Shown piece after piece: positions 1 to 8,091 of a stretch of DNA of 64,000 nt. Source of the stretch: CAIQQQ01 sp037445025 (GTDB taxonomy: Bacteria > Pseudomonadota > Alphaproteobacteria > Acetobacterales > Acetobacteraceae); assembly GCA_037445025.1 (NCBI GenBank), contig JBBILI010000026.1:10888-74887 (forward strand), in the 5' to 3' direction. Below the pieces are notes generated by a model that saw only the letters and a list, made by a program, of their open reading frames with translations, had not been told where the DNA came from and did not search any database. The translations under genes were made by a program, and so were the position numbers. Within the stretch, counting starts at the first letter, position 1. The number at the start of each line of letters is the position of its first letter.

Positions 1-489
1 GCCCCACAGCGCCGCGCGCGACAGCGACCATTCCACGCGCTCGTCCATCTCCGCCTTGGACAGCCGCTCGTGCAGCTTCACGCCGAAGGCGATGTTGTCA
101 TAGATCGACATCGGGAACGGCGTCGGCTTCTGGAACACCATGCCGATGCGGCTGCGCAGCTGGTTGAGATCGATGCCGGGGGAGAGGATGTTCTCGCCGT
201 CCATCAGCACCTCGCCCTCGGCGCGCTGGCCGGGATAGAGATCGTACATGCGGTTCAGCACGCGCAGCAGCGTGCTTTTCCCACACCCCGACGGTCCGAT
301 CATGCCGGTCACCTGCTTCTCCGGCAGGTCCAGCGTGATGCCCTTCAGCGCCTTGTTGCTGCCGTAGTAGAAATCAACGCCCTTGATGCCGATGCGCGCA
401 GCTTGCAGCTTCGCATCCGAGCGGGCTTCCATAGTACCGATCGCGGCTCTCTGTCCGGCATCGGTCTTGGTCGCGTTGGTGTTGCTCAT
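1..489 (-). CDS. pstB: Phosphate ABC transporter ATP-binding protein PstB (partial, C-terminus off window)
   Basis: This is the ATPase of the high-affinity phosphate importer PstSCAB, acting on the cytoplasmic face of the inner membrane. The frame starts with ATG at 489 and runs open to base 1, giving the first 163 residues. Walker A GPSGCGKST is present, followed by the FQKPTPFPMSIYDN Q-loop segment typical of PstB. The ABC signature, Walker B and stop lie beyond the window edge. It begins 10 bases after the pstA stop, so it is the last pst gene seen; phoU often follows in related genomes but is not visible. Confidence 0.96.
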   Translation of the reverse strand, partial: MSNTNATKTDAGQRAAIGTMEARSDAKLQAARIGIKGVDFYYGSNKALKGITLDLPEKQVTGMIGPSGCGKSTLLRVLNRMYDLYPGQRAEGEVLMDGENILSPGIDLNQLRSRIGMVFQKPTPFPMSIYDNIAFGVKLHERLSKAEMDERVEWSLSRAALWG

Positions 490-499
490 CGGGAGATCC

Positions 500-1396
500 T
501 CAGGTGCGCTTGCGCAGGACGACACGGGCCAGAACGTTGAGGGCGAGAACGCCAAAGGTGATCAGCAGCGCGCCCACCCAACCGAGCTGTACCCAGTCAT
601 CGAACGGCGAGCCGGCATATTGATAGATGGTGACGGGCAGGCTCGACATCGGTTGGGTCATGTCAACCGACCAGTTGAGATTGCCCAGCGAGGTGAACAG
701 CAGCGGTGCGGTCTCGCCCGCCACCCGCGCGATGGCCAGCAGAACGCCGGTGGCGATGCCGTTCAGCGCTGCACGATAGCACACGAACACGATGGACTTC
801 CATTTCGGCGCGCCCAGCGCCACCGCCGCCTCGCGCAGCGCGGTCGGGATGAGCTGCAGCATGTCCTCGGTGGTGCGCACCACGATGGGGATGACGATCA
901 CCGCCAGTGCGATGCAGCCAGCGAACCCTGAGAAATGGCCGAACGGCGATACGAAGAACTGATAGACGAACAGGCCGATCAGGATCGAGGGAGCGGACAG
1001 CAGCACGTCCGACACGAAGCGCACCGTGTTGCCCAACACAGAGCCGCGGGCGTATTCGGCAAGGTAGGTGCCCACCATCAGCCCGATCGGCGTGCCGATG
1101 GCTGTTCCCACCCCGGTCTGGATCAACGAGCCCACGATGGCGTTGAGCAGCCCGCCGCCGGAGCCCGGCGGCTTGGTCACCTGGGTGAACACGCTCCAGT
1201 GCAGCCCGCCGAAGCCGAGCCAGAACAGCGTGCCGAGGATGGCGGCGAGAAACGCCAGCCCCACGATTGTTGCTAAAATGCACAAGATCTTGGCGATCAG
1301 GTTCGCCCGGTTGCGCGAGCGTGACAGCCGTTCGGCGACGCTGTGGTCGCGCGCCCCGCCCGGCATGGTGCTGTGCGAGAGGGTGGTGGCGCTCAT
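500..1396 (-). CDS. pstA: Phosphate ABC transporter permease PstA
   Basis: Inner-membrane permease subunit that pairs with PstC to form the phosphate channel. The 298 residues show about six hydrophobic helices. The cytoplasmic coupling-loop region has EAAVALGAPKWKSIVFVCYRA (split here as EAAVALGAPKW then KSIVFV) and VAGETAPLLFT, both typical of PstA. Its ATG overlaps the pstC stop by four bases (ATGA), indicating translational coupling, and pstB follows after 10 bases. Length fits the family. Confidence 0.95.
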   Translation of the reverse strand: MSATTLSHSTMPGGARDHSVAERLSRSRNRANLIAKILCILATIVGLAFLAAILGTLFWLGFGGLHWSVFTQVTKPPGSGGGLLNAIVGSLIQTGVGTAIGTPIGLMVGTYLAEYARGSVLGNTVRFVSDVLLSAPSILIGLFVYQFFVSPFGHFSGFAGCIALAVIVIPIVVRTTEDMLQLIPTALREAAVALGAPKWKSIVFVCYRAALNGIATGVLLAIARVAGETAPLLFTSLGNLNWSVDMTQPMSSLPVTIYQYAGSPFDDWVQLGWVGALLITFGVLALNVLARVVLRKRT

Positions 1397-2349
1397 GACT
1401 TCACCTTCGTGCGCAGCAGCAGGCGCGAGATCGCCAGAACAATGAAGGAGATGACGAACAGCAGGAACCCCAGCGCCAGCAGCGAGGACAGCTTGAGGCT
1501 GCCGGCCTGGCTCTCGGGAAACTCCAGCGCCACGATCGAGGCGATGGTGTTGCCCGGCCCGAACAGGCTGGTGGAGATGCGGTTGGTGTTGCCGATCACG
1601 AAGGTGACCGCCATCGTCTCGCCCAGCGCGCGGCCCAGGCCCAGCATGATGCCACCCACCACCGACACACGGGTGTAGGGAATGACGATCGAGCGCATCA
1701 CCTCCCAGGTGGTGCAGCCCACGCCGTAGGCCGATTCCTTGTAGACCGCCGGCACGGTGAGAAACACGTCACGCATCGTTGCTGCGATGAACGGCAGGAT
1801 CATGATCGCCAGGATCAAGGCCGAGGTCAGCAGCCCGGTGCCGAAAGCCGGTCCTTGGAACAGCGACCCGAGCACCGGCACATCGCCCAGCAGGTCGATC
1901 AGGAAAGGCTGGATATAGTTGCCCATGATCGGCACGATCACGAAGAACCCCCACATGCCATAGATGATCGAGGGCACGGCGGCCAGCAACTCGACCGCGG
2001 TGCCAACCGGACGGCGGAACCATTCAGGCGCCATTTCGGTGAGGTAGAAGGCGCTGCCGAAGGCCAGCGGCACGGCCAGGATGATGGCCAGCACCGAGGT
2101 GATCAACGTGCCGTATACCGGCACACCGGCGCCAAAGATCTGGCGCACCGGGTCCCAGTCGGTGTTGAACAGGAAGCCGTATCCGAAGGCGCGGAAGGCG
2201 GGAAGACCGCCCCAGAAAAGTGAAATGATGATGGCGCTGAGAATGACCAGCACCAGAACGCCGGCCCCGGTGGCCACGCCCGCGAAAATCGCGTCGCCGG
2301 GCGAGGAGGCGGATCGAGAGGGCCGCGATGCGGCGGCGGAGTGGGACAC
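1393..2349 (-). CDS. pstC: Phosphate ABC transporter permease PstC
   Basis: Second inner-membrane permease of the phosphate importer, 318 residues with about six transmembrane segments. Typical PstC features are the VPSIIYGMWGFFV segment and the EAA-type loop with GLGRALGETMAVTFVIGN. The first ~25 residues are a Ser/Ala/Arg-rich cytoplasmic leader. It is separated from pstS by 136 bases that contain a strong stem-loop, and overlaps pstA by four bases, so it probably shares the pstS promoter at reduced level. Confidence 0.95.
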   Translation of the reverse strand: MSHSAAASRPSRSASSPGDAIFAGVATGAGVLVLVILSAIIISLFWGGLPAFRAFGYGFLFNTDWDPVRQIFGAGVPVYGTLITSVLAIILAVPLAFGSAFYLTEMAPEWFRRPVGTAVELLAAVPSIIYGMWGFFVIVPIMGNYIQPFLIDLLGDVPVLGSLFQGPAFGTGLLTSALILAIMILPFIAATMRDVFLTVPAVYKESAYGVGCTTWEVMRSIVIPYTRVSVVGGIMLGLGRALGETMAVTFVIGNTNRISTSLFGPGNTIASIVALEFPESQAGSLKLSSLLALGFLLFVISFIVLAISRLLLRTKVKS

Positions 2350-2440
2350 TGGCGTGGATTCCGTCTCGCGAAGGCAGCGCCGGGCGCCGCAGGATCAAGG
2401 CTCAGGCACGACAGGTCAGGCAAGACAGGGAAAAAGGCAA

Positions 2441-2472
2441 CTCCGGGGCGTGCGTACACGCACGCCCCGGAG
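2441..2472 (-). terminator. Terminator-like stem-loop between pstS and pstC
   Basis: Read on the minus strand, a perfect 14-bp stem (CTCCGGGGCGTGCG with its complement) closes on a 4-base loop and is followed by TTGCCTTTTT. It sits just after the pstS stop and before pstC. Position and T-tract suggest a partial terminator or 3' stabiliser that lets periplasmic PstS be made in excess over the membrane subunits. The stem is seen; the function is inferred. Confidence 0.75.
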
Positions 2473-2485
2473 ACAGTATCTGGCC

Positions 2486-3502
2486 TCAGCCGCCGAACTG
2501 CGCTTTCCAGGCGGCGCGGATGGCGTCATGCACGGAGGCCGGCAGCGGGATATAGAGCAGGTCGGTCGCGATCTTGTCGCCGCTGGTGAACGCCCAGTCG
2601 AACATCTTGATCACGTTCTTGGTCTGCGCCGGGTCCTTGGCGTCCTGCGGCAGCAGCACGAAGGTGGCGGACTCGATCGGCCAGCTCTTGGCGCCGAGCT
2701 CGTCGTTGAGGTCAACGGCGAAGTTCTGCACCTTCGACCAGTCGGCCGAGGCGGCGGCGGCGGCGAAGGTCTCCATGTTGGGAACCACGAAGCTGCCGGC
2801 CTTGTTGCGCAGCTGGGTGGTCACCAGGTGGTTCTGTTCGGCATAGGCGCTCTCGACATAGCCGATGCCGCCCTTGACCTGCTTGACGACGGCGGACACG
2901 CCCTCGGAGCCCTTGGCCCCGTTGCCGGCCGGCCACTTCACGCTGGTCGATGCCCCGACGGACGACTTCCAGGTCGGGTCGAGCATCGAGAGATAGTCGG
3001 TGAACACGAAGGTCGTGCCCGAACCGTCAGCGCGGTACACCGGCGCGATCGCCAGGTTCGGCAGGGTGAGGCCGTTGTTCATCTCGACGAGCTTCGGGTC
3101 GTTCCACTTGGTGATCTTGCCCTCGTAGATCCCGGCCACCAGCTCACCGGTCAGCTTCAGCTTGTTGGCTTCGACGCCCGGGATGTTGACGACCATCACC
3201 ACGCCGCCGATCACCGTCGGGAACTGCATCAGCTTGTGCGCGGCGAGGTCGGCTGCCGCCACCGGCATGTCAGAGGCGCCGAAATCGACGGTGCGGTTGT
3301 TGATCTGGTTGATCCCCGCGCCAGAGCCGATCGACTGATAGTTCAGCTTGATGCCGGTCGGCGCGGCGGCCGCCTCGGCCCACTTGCCATAGATCGGAGC
3401 GGCGAAGCTCGACCCGGCCCCGGTGATCTGCTGCGCCTGGGCGCCGGCGGCGAACGAAAAGCCGGCCAGGGTGACGGCCAGCGCGGTGGTTGCAAGCTTC
3501 AT
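2486..3502 (-). CDS. pstS: Phosphate-binding periplasmic protein PstS
   Basis: Periplasmic receptor that delivers phosphate to PstCA. The 338 residues begin MKLATTALAVTLAGFSFAAG and continue to AQAQQ, a Sec signal peptide cleaved near residue 23. The mature start QITGAGSSFAAPIYGKW is the classic PstS phosphate-binding opening; FGASDMPV and YRADGSGTTFVFTDYL supply further ligand loops. ATG at 3502 is preferred over an in-frame TTG twelve bases upstream because GGAGGA lies four bases before the ATG. A Pho-box candidate lies about 150 bases upstream. Confidence 0.96.
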   Translation of the reverse strand: MKLATTALAVTLAGFSFAAGAQAQQITGAGSSFAAPIYGKWAEAAAAPTGIKLNYQSIGSGAGINQINNRTVDFGASDMPVAAADLAAHKLMQFPTVIGGVVMVVNIPGVEANKLKLTGELVAGIYEGKITKWNDPKLVEMNNGLTLPNLAIAPVYRADGSGTTFVFTDYLSMLDPTWKSSVGASTSVKWPAGNGAKGSEGVSAVVKQVKGGIGYVESAYAEQNHLVTTQLRNKAGSFVVPNMETFAAAAASADWSKVQNFAVDLNDELGAKSWPIESATFVLLPQDAKDPAQTKNVIKMFDWAFTSGDKIATDLLYIPLPASVHDAIRAAWKAQFGG

Positions 3503-3645
3503 GAAATCCTCCAAGGAGTCTCTGGCAGGTCGCCCGGATGGCCGGACAGGCCGGTGAAAGTCGCGTCACGCAGCCATGACTGTGCGCAACACGCTGTGAC
3601 CGTGCGGACCCTACGCAGGGACAGCGACTGAAAGATTGCAGATTT

Positions 3646-3663
3646 GTGAAGCTTCAATGACAG
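3646..3663 (-). promoter_or_regulatory. Candidate Pho box upstream of pstS
   Basis: On the minus strand, CTGTCAT is followed by four bases (TGAA) and GCTTCAC. The first half matches the PhoB half-site consensus exactly; the second matches four of seven bases, with the standard 11-base period. It lies about 145 bases upstream of the pstS ATG. PhoB control of pst operons is established in proteobacteria; binding here is inferred. Confidence 0.5.
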
Positions 3664-3728
3664 CCGACTTGTACGGATGAGTGGCTGACTTGTCGAAACC
3701 CGGGTTGACCGTTGGAGGATAGCACCGA

Positions 3729-3756
3729 GCTGGGATCAATATATTGTGATCCCAGC
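3729..3756 (-). terminator. Stem-loop downstream of the cysI operon
   Basis: A perfect 10-bp stem, GCTGGGATCA pairing with TGATCCCAGC, encloses the loop ATATATTG. It begins about 20 bases past the stop of the DUF934 gene, the last gene of the sulfite reductase operon. There is no clear T-tract on the minus strand, so it may stabilise the mRNA 3' end or act as a weak terminator. It also separates this operon from the pstS promoter region. Confidence 0.5.
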
Positions 3757-3776
3757 CGGTTTCCCTCCCGGGCTGA

Positions 3777-4295
3777 TCATTCGATCCCGATCGGCGCCGC
3801 CAGCCGCCGCAGCAGCGGCAGCGGCCGCTCCGCCACCGGCCGCGTGTCGAGCCCGCCGCGAAGGGCCAGCACGCTGCGCCACACCGCAGGGTCCTGCCCC
3901 TCGGCCAGTTCCACGGTGCTGACTCCGCAGCGCAGCAGCGACAGGAACTGGTCGGGCAGCACATGCCCCACGGCCCGGATCTCGCCGCCATAGCCGAAAT
4001 GCTCGCGCAGGCTGCGCGCCTGGGTGAAGCCGCGGCCGTCACGGAACTTCGGGAAGCTCACCGCCACCACGCCCAGCCTGTGCAGCAGCGCCGCCACCGC
4101 GTCCGGCGCATCGCCGGGGGCGAGCAGCACGCCCAACCGGACCGGCAGCACCGCCTCGGCCGTGGCCAGCAGCCGCGCGAGCGGCAGGATCACGCCGCCC
4201 GCCGCCGGCAGGGGCGCCGCATCGGCCAGCTGCGTCCAGCCATTGTCGATCGCGCGCCCCGTGGCATCGATGACCTGAGGCCGGGTCTCAACCAC
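3777..4295 (-). CDS. DUF934 family protein, sulfite reduction-associated
   Basis: A 172-residue DUF934 protein, the family found directly after cysI in alpha- and betaproteobacteria and thought to assist sulfite reduction. Recognisable segments are LGVVAVSFPKFRDGRGFTQA and LREHFGYGGEIRAVGHVLPD. I chose GTG at 4295 because AAGGAGG lies six bases upstream; that start overlaps the cysI stop by eight bases. A longer frame with an upstream ATG would overlap cysI further and has no such ribosome site. Biochemical role is not established. Confidence 0.85.
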   Translation of the reverse strand: MVETRPQVIDATGRAIDNGWTQLADAAPLPAAGGVILPLARLLATAEAVLPVRLGVLLAPGDAPDAVAALLHRLGVVAVSFPKFRDGRGFTQARSLREHFGYGGEIRAVGHVLPDQFLSLLRCGVSTVELAEGQDPAVWRSVLALRGGLDTRPVAERPLPLLRRLAAPIGIE

Positions 4296-6006
4296 GGGCG
4301 GCCTCCTTGAACACGGCCATGCCAAGCCGGCGGAAACAGTCAATGAACCGCTCTCCCGGCATCCGCCGATCGAGGTAAAGTGCCACCACCCGCTCGATCA
4401 GGTCCGGCACCGCCTCCGCCGGCACCGCGGCGCCCAGCAGCTGGCCCAGCGCCGCCTGCTCGTTCGCCGCGCCGCCCAGGGTGATCTGGTACGCCTCGCT
4501 GCCATGCTTGTCGACGCCGAGAATGCCGATATGGCCGACATGATGATGCGCGCAGGCGTTGATGCAGCCGGAGATGTTGAGATGCAGCTCGCCGATCTCG
4601 TGCTGGCGCGCAAGATCGGCGAACCGCGCGCTGATCGCCTGCGCGATCGGGATGGACCGGGCATTGGCGAGGTCGCAGTAGTCGAGGCCGGGACAGGCGA
4701 TGATATCCGTCACCAGCCCGATATTCGGCGTCTCGATGCCCGGCTGGCGCAGCTTCTGCCAGAGTTCGTAAAGATCATCGCGCCGCACATGGGCCAGCAC
4801 CAGGTTCTGCTCATGTGCCACGCGGATCTCGCCGAACGAGAAGCGATCGGCGAGATCGGCCACCAGGTCCATCTGGTCGGCGGTGGCATCGCCGGGAATG
4901 CCGCCGATCGGCTTGAGCGAGATGGTGGCGCTGGCATAGCCGGGCACGCGGTGCGGATGCAGATTGGTCCGGGTCCAGCGCGCGAAATCGGCGTCGGCGG
5001 CAACCGCCGCGTCGAAGGCACCCGACTGCGCCGGCAAGGTTTCAAACTGCGGCGCCCCGAACCGCGCATGGATCGTATCCACCACCGCCTGCGGCAGCGC
5101 GAACCGCTCGCCGGACAGGGAAGCGAACTCCCGCTCGACCAGCTCGGCGAACTTCGCCGCCCCGGTCTCGCGCACCAGGATCTTGATGCGCGCCTTGTAC
5201 AGATTGTCCCGCCGGCCAGACGCGTTGTACACCCGCAGGATCGCCTCCATGTAGCGCAGCAGATCCTGCGCCGGCAGCCAGTCGCGGATCTTCACGCCGA
5301 TCACCGGCGTGCGCCCAAGACCGCCGCCGACATAGATGGTGAAGCCCGGTATCCCCTCGGCGTTGCGCGTGGTCAGCACGCCGATGTCGTGCAGCTTGAT
5401 CGCCGCCCGGTCCTGCGGGCTGCCGGTCAGCGCGATCTTGAACTTGCGCGGCAGAAACGCGAATTCCGGATGGTCGGTCGACCACTGGCGCAGAATTTCG
5501 GCATAGACTCGGGGATCGATCAGCTCGTCGGCGGCGGCACCGGCGAACTGGTCGGTGGTGACGTTGCGGATGCAGTTGCCGCTGGTCTGGATGGCATGGA
5601 TGTCCACCTCCGCCAGCTCGGCGAGGATATCCGGCGTCTGCTCCAGCGCGATCCAGTTGAACTGGATGTTCTGCCGCGTGGTGAAATGGCCGTAGCCCCG
5701 GTCGTAGGTGCGGCCGACATGCGCCAGCTTGCGCAGCTGCGTGGAACTGAGAATTCCGTAGGGAATGGCGACACGCAGCATATAGGCGTGCAGCTGCAGA
5801 TACAGCCCGTTCATCAGCCGCAGCGGCTTGAACTCCTGCTCGGTCAGGGCGCCGGACAGGCGGCGTTCCACCTGCTCGCGGAAAGTTGCGATGCGAGCGG
5901 CGAGGAATTCCCGGTCGAGCCTGTCGTAGTGATAGATCCCGGTCTGCGCGCCGCCGGACGGAAACCCCTCGGCTGGACGGATCTGCTCAAGAATGTCCAT
6001 CGTCAT
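4288..6006 (-). CDS. cysI: Assimilatory sulfite (nitrite/sulfite) reductase hemoprotein CysI
   Basis: Siroheme-[4Fe-4S] enzyme that reduces sulfite to sulfide for cysteine synthesis in the cytoplasm; 572 residues, normal for the family. The two half-domains are visible, with RNVTTDQFAG, the TTRQNIQF siroheme-contact motif, and the cluster ligands CPGLDYC (CX5C) and CINAC (CX3C). HHHVGHIGILGVDKHG follows the second pair. It overlaps the upstream DUF2849 gene by four bases (ATGA) and the DUF934 gene by eight. A separate flavoprotein subunit (CysJ) is not in the window, so the electron donor may be ferredoxin or encoded elsewhere. Confidence 0.93.
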   Translation of the reverse strand: MTMDILEQIRPAEGFPSGGAQTGIYHYDRLDREFLAARIATFREQVERRLSGALTEQEFKPLRLMNGLYLQLHAYMLRVAIPYGILSSTQLRKLAHVGRTYDRGYGHFTTRQNIQFNWIALEQTPDILAELAEVDIHAIQTSGNCIRNVTTDQFAGAAADELIDPRVYAEILRQWSTDHPEFAFLPRKFKIALTGSPQDRAAIKLHDIGVLTTRNAEGIPGFTIYVGGGLGRTPVIGVKIRDWLPAQDLLRYMEAILRVYNASGRRDNLYKARIKILVRETGAAKFAELVEREFASLSGERFALPQAVVDTIHARFGAPQFETLPAQSGAFDAAVAADADFARWTRTNLHPHRVPGYASATISLKPIGGIPGDATADQMDLVADLADRFSFGEIRVAHEQNLVLAHVRRDDLYELWQKLRQPGIETPNIGLVTDIIACPGLDYCDLANARSIPIAQAISARFADLARQHEIGELHLNISGCINACAHHHVGHIGILGVDKHGSEAYQITLGGAANEQAALGQLLGAAVPAEAVPDLIERVVALYLDRRMPGERFIDCFRRLGMAVFKEAARG

Positions 6007-6299
6007 TCCCCCGCCCGTGCATAGGCGAAATCAGGCCGCACGCTCGGCCCGGTTGCCCGGATCCGCTCGCGCACGCTCACCGGCAGCACGCCCGATGGCG
6101 TCTCCCCCACCGCGACCTGATAGGCGCCGACCACCAGCTGCGCGCGCTCGGCCGCATGGGCCGCTTCCAGCCCCTGCGCCACCGCGTCCTCCGCCAGGCA
6201 CAGCGCCTCGGCAAAGCGGGTCGACCAGGTCTGGCCGTCGGTGAGCCAGACGATGGCGCCGTCGCGCAGGCGACTGGCGGTGATCACGGAAAGGGACAT
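6003..6299 (-). CDS. DUF2849 family protein, first gene of sulfite reductase operon
   Basis: A 98-residue protein of the DUF2849 family, a small alphaproteobacterial family nearly always placed just before cysI. It begins MSLSVITASRLRDGAIVWL; DGAIVWLTDGQTWSTRFAEA is the family core. ATG at 6299 has AAGGA about ten bases upstream and fits family length. Its stop overlaps the cysI start by four bases. Function unknown; gene order implies a role in siroheme enzyme assembly or sulfite reduction. Confidence 0.85.
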   Translation of the reverse strand: MSLSVITASRLRDGAIVWLTDGQTWSTRFAEALCLAEDAVAQGLEAAHAAERAQLVVGAYQVAVGETPSGVLPVSVRERIRATGPSVRPDFAYARAGE

Positions 6300-6347
6300 C
6301 GCGCGGGAATCCTTCGATCGGGACACGCGCAGCAATGCACGCGCATC

Positions 6348-6370
6348 AAACGTGGCAATAACTCACGTTT
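6348..6370 (-). promoter_or_regulatory. Inverted repeat, candidate operator of the cysI operon
   Basis: A perfect dyad AAACGTG-N9-CACGTTT lies about 50 bases upstream of the DUF2849 start and just downstream of the predicted -10 box, a typical repressor position. The adjacent Rrf2-family gene is the obvious candidate binder, but that is inference. Confidence 0.45.
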
Positions 6371-6390
6371 CCGTAGCGTTATTTTGAGGC

Positions 6391-6418
6391 ATCATAGCCG
6401 GATGTGATCCACATTCAA
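6391..6418 (-). promoter_or_regulatory. Candidate sigma-70 promoter for DUF2849-cysI-DUF934
   Basis: Minus-strand -35 TTGAAT (6418-6413) and -10 TATGAT (6396-6391) are separated by 16 bases, placing the start near 6384 and giving an ~85-base leader. A second dyad, ATGTG-ATC-CACAT at 6402-6414, lies within the spacer, where an activator or repressor could act. Confidence 0.55.
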
Positions 6419-6480
6419 CCACGTTCAATCGGTGATTGGCGGAATCCCGGATCAGTCTGCGTGAAATCAGTGCCGCAGAC

Positions 6481-6951
6481 TCAGATCGTGAAGGTGATCG
6501 GCTCGCTCGAAGGCCGCCGCAAACCCGCCGCGGCCGCGCGCCGGAGCATATCCTGCAGCGTCAGCTCCGCCAGCGTCGCCACCGCCGCGTCATTCACCGC
6601 ATCCCAGAGCGGATCGACCACCTGCGTCTGCAGCCGCCCGCCAGGCCCCTCGCTGCCCCCATCGCCGGACCCAGCCCGCGCCTCGCCCTCGGCCAGCACC
6701 ACCGCCACGATTTCGGAAAGCCTGATGTCACGTGCCGTCCGCCCCAGCCGGTAGCCGCCACGCGGCCCGCGCAAGGAGTCGAGCAGCCCCGCCCGCGACA
6801 GCGCCTGCAGCAGCGGCTCCATGCCGCGCCGCGCCAACCCCAGCCGCTCCGCCATGTCAGCCGCACTGGTGGTCGCCGCCCGCCCGGCATGGAAGGCGAT
6901 ATCGAGCATGATGGTCACCGCCACCATGGCGCGGTCTCTGCGGATCAGCAT
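6481..6951 (-). CDS. Rrf2-family transcriptional regulator
   Basis: A 156-residue winged-helix regulator. The N-terminus MLIRRDRAMVAVTIMLDIAF matches the Rrf2 opening, followed by the recognition helix region LARRGMEPLLQALSRAGLL and the wing LRGPRGGYRLGR. The three Fe-S-ligating cysteines of IscR are absent; indeed I see no cysteine at all, so it should not bind an Fe-S cluster and is closer in type to CymR-like regulators of cysteine metabolism. It is divergent from cysK and lies upstream of the cysI operon, so control of sulfur assimilation is a reasonable inference. Confidence 0.85.
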   Translation of the reverse strand: MLIRRDRAMVAVTIMLDIAFHAGRAATTSAADMAERLGLARRGMEPLLQALSRAGLLDSLRGPRGGYRLGRTARDIRLSEIVAVVLAEGEARAGSGDGGSEGPGGRLQTQVVDPLWDAVNDAAVATLAELTLQDMLRRAAAAGLRRPSSEPITFTI

Positions 6952-7016
6952 CCAGGCCCTCGGTCACTGCGGGAGAACCGACTAAACCACGAGTCCACAC
7001 CGTGATACAGTCCCGC

Positions 7017-7985
7017 ATGGCCCCCAATCCCCTCCCGTTTTGCCCGCCGCCGCGCGGCCGCATCCACGACAGCATCGTCGAGACCATCGGCGGCACCCCT
7101 CTGGTCCGCATCGCCCGCCATTGCGCCGAGGCGGGGGTCACCGCCGACATCCTGTTGAAGCTAGAATTCTTCAACCCGCTCGGCTCGGTGAAGGACCGCA
7201 TCGGCCTCGCCATGGTGCTGCAGGCCGAGGCGGACGGGCTGATCCAGCCCGGCCGGTCCACCCTGATCGAGCCGACCTCCGGCAACACCGGCATCGCGCT
7301 CGGCTTCGTCGCCGCCGCCCGCGGCTACCAGCTGATCGTGACCATGCCGGAAGGTGCCTCAGAGGAACGCCGCAAGATGCTGCGCCTGATGGGTGTGGAG
7401 GTACAGCTCACCCCGGCGCGCAGCGGCATGGCCGGCGCCATCGCTCGCGCCGAGGCCATTCTCGCCGCCACGCCCTGCGCCTGGATGCCCCGCCAGTTCG
7501 ACAATCCGGCCAATCCCGCCATTCACGAGGCGACCACCGCCGAGGAGATCTGGGCCGACACAGCAGGCCTGGTCGACATCGTCGTCGGCGGCGCCGGCAC
7601 CGGCGGCACCCTCACCGGCATCGCCCGCCGCCTCAAGCCACGCCGGCCCGGCCTGCTGGTCTGCGCTGTGGAACCCAGCGAAAGCGCCGTGCTGTCCGGC
7701 GACGAGCCGGGCCCGCACGGTCTGCAGGGCATCGGCCCCGGCTTTCAGCCCGCCGTGCTGGACCTCGCGCTCATGGACCAGGTGATCCGCATCTCCGAAC
7801 GCGAGGCGGTGGCCACCGCCCGCCACTGCGCCCGGCGTGAAGGCATTCCCATCGGCATTTCCTCCGGCGCCGCGCTCAAGGCGGCCACCGACCTGGCGCG
7901 TGCCCATCCGCACGCCATGATCGTCGTCATCGCGCCTTCCTTTGCCGAGCGATACCTCTCCACAGCCCTCTTCGCCGGACTGTGA
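7017..7985 (+). CDS. cysK: Cysteine synthase A (O-acetylserine sulfhydrylase)
   Basis: PLP enzyme that makes cysteine from O-acetylserine and sulfide, the product of the neighbouring CysI. The PLP lysine is K59 in GSVKDRIG; TSGNTG binds the substrate carboxylate, GGAGTGGTLTG binds the cofactor phosphate, and GISSGA is the C-terminal family motif. With ATG at 7017 the protein has 322 residues; an in-frame GTG at 7002 would add five. Neither start has a strong ribosome site. It is transcribed divergently from the Rrf2 gene across a short gap that must hold both promoters. Confidence 0.93.
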   Translation: MAPNPLPFCPPPRGRIHDSIVETIGGTPLVRIARHCAEAGVTADILLKLEFFNPLGSVKDRIGLAMVLQAEADGLIQPGRSTLIEPTSGNTGIALGFVAAARGYQLIVTMPEGASEERRKMLRLMGVEVQLTPARSGMAGAIARAEAILAATPCAWMPRQFDNPANPAIHEATTAEEIWADTAGLVDIVVGGAGTGGTLTGIARRLKPRRPGLLVCAVEPSESAVLSGDEPGPHGLQGIGPGFQPAVLDLALMDQVIRISEREAVATARHCARREGIPIGISSGAALKAATDLARAHPHAMIVVIAPSFAERYLSTALFAGL

Positions 7986-8091
7986 CGCGGTTCTGTCACA
8001 GAGGCCGGAATTGCGATTTCACGGGTTTTGAATTGGTGCGTTGTCAGGCGCTTGCGTAGGCTCCATGGCATTCCGCATCAAAGGACGCGCC

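Noticed and set aside
2081..3631. Long plus-strand open frame (over 500 codons) antisense to pstS and pstC
   Set aside because: It runs opposite well-supported pst genes, has no family motif and reflects the high GC content. Similar long antisense frames over cysI (4504-6024), benE (40758-42122) and the CoA-transferase (59429-61129) were rejected for the same reason.
7980..8001. Stem CTGTGAC/GTCACAG at the cysK stop as a terminator
   Set aside because: Only seven base pairs and no T-tract; too weak to call.
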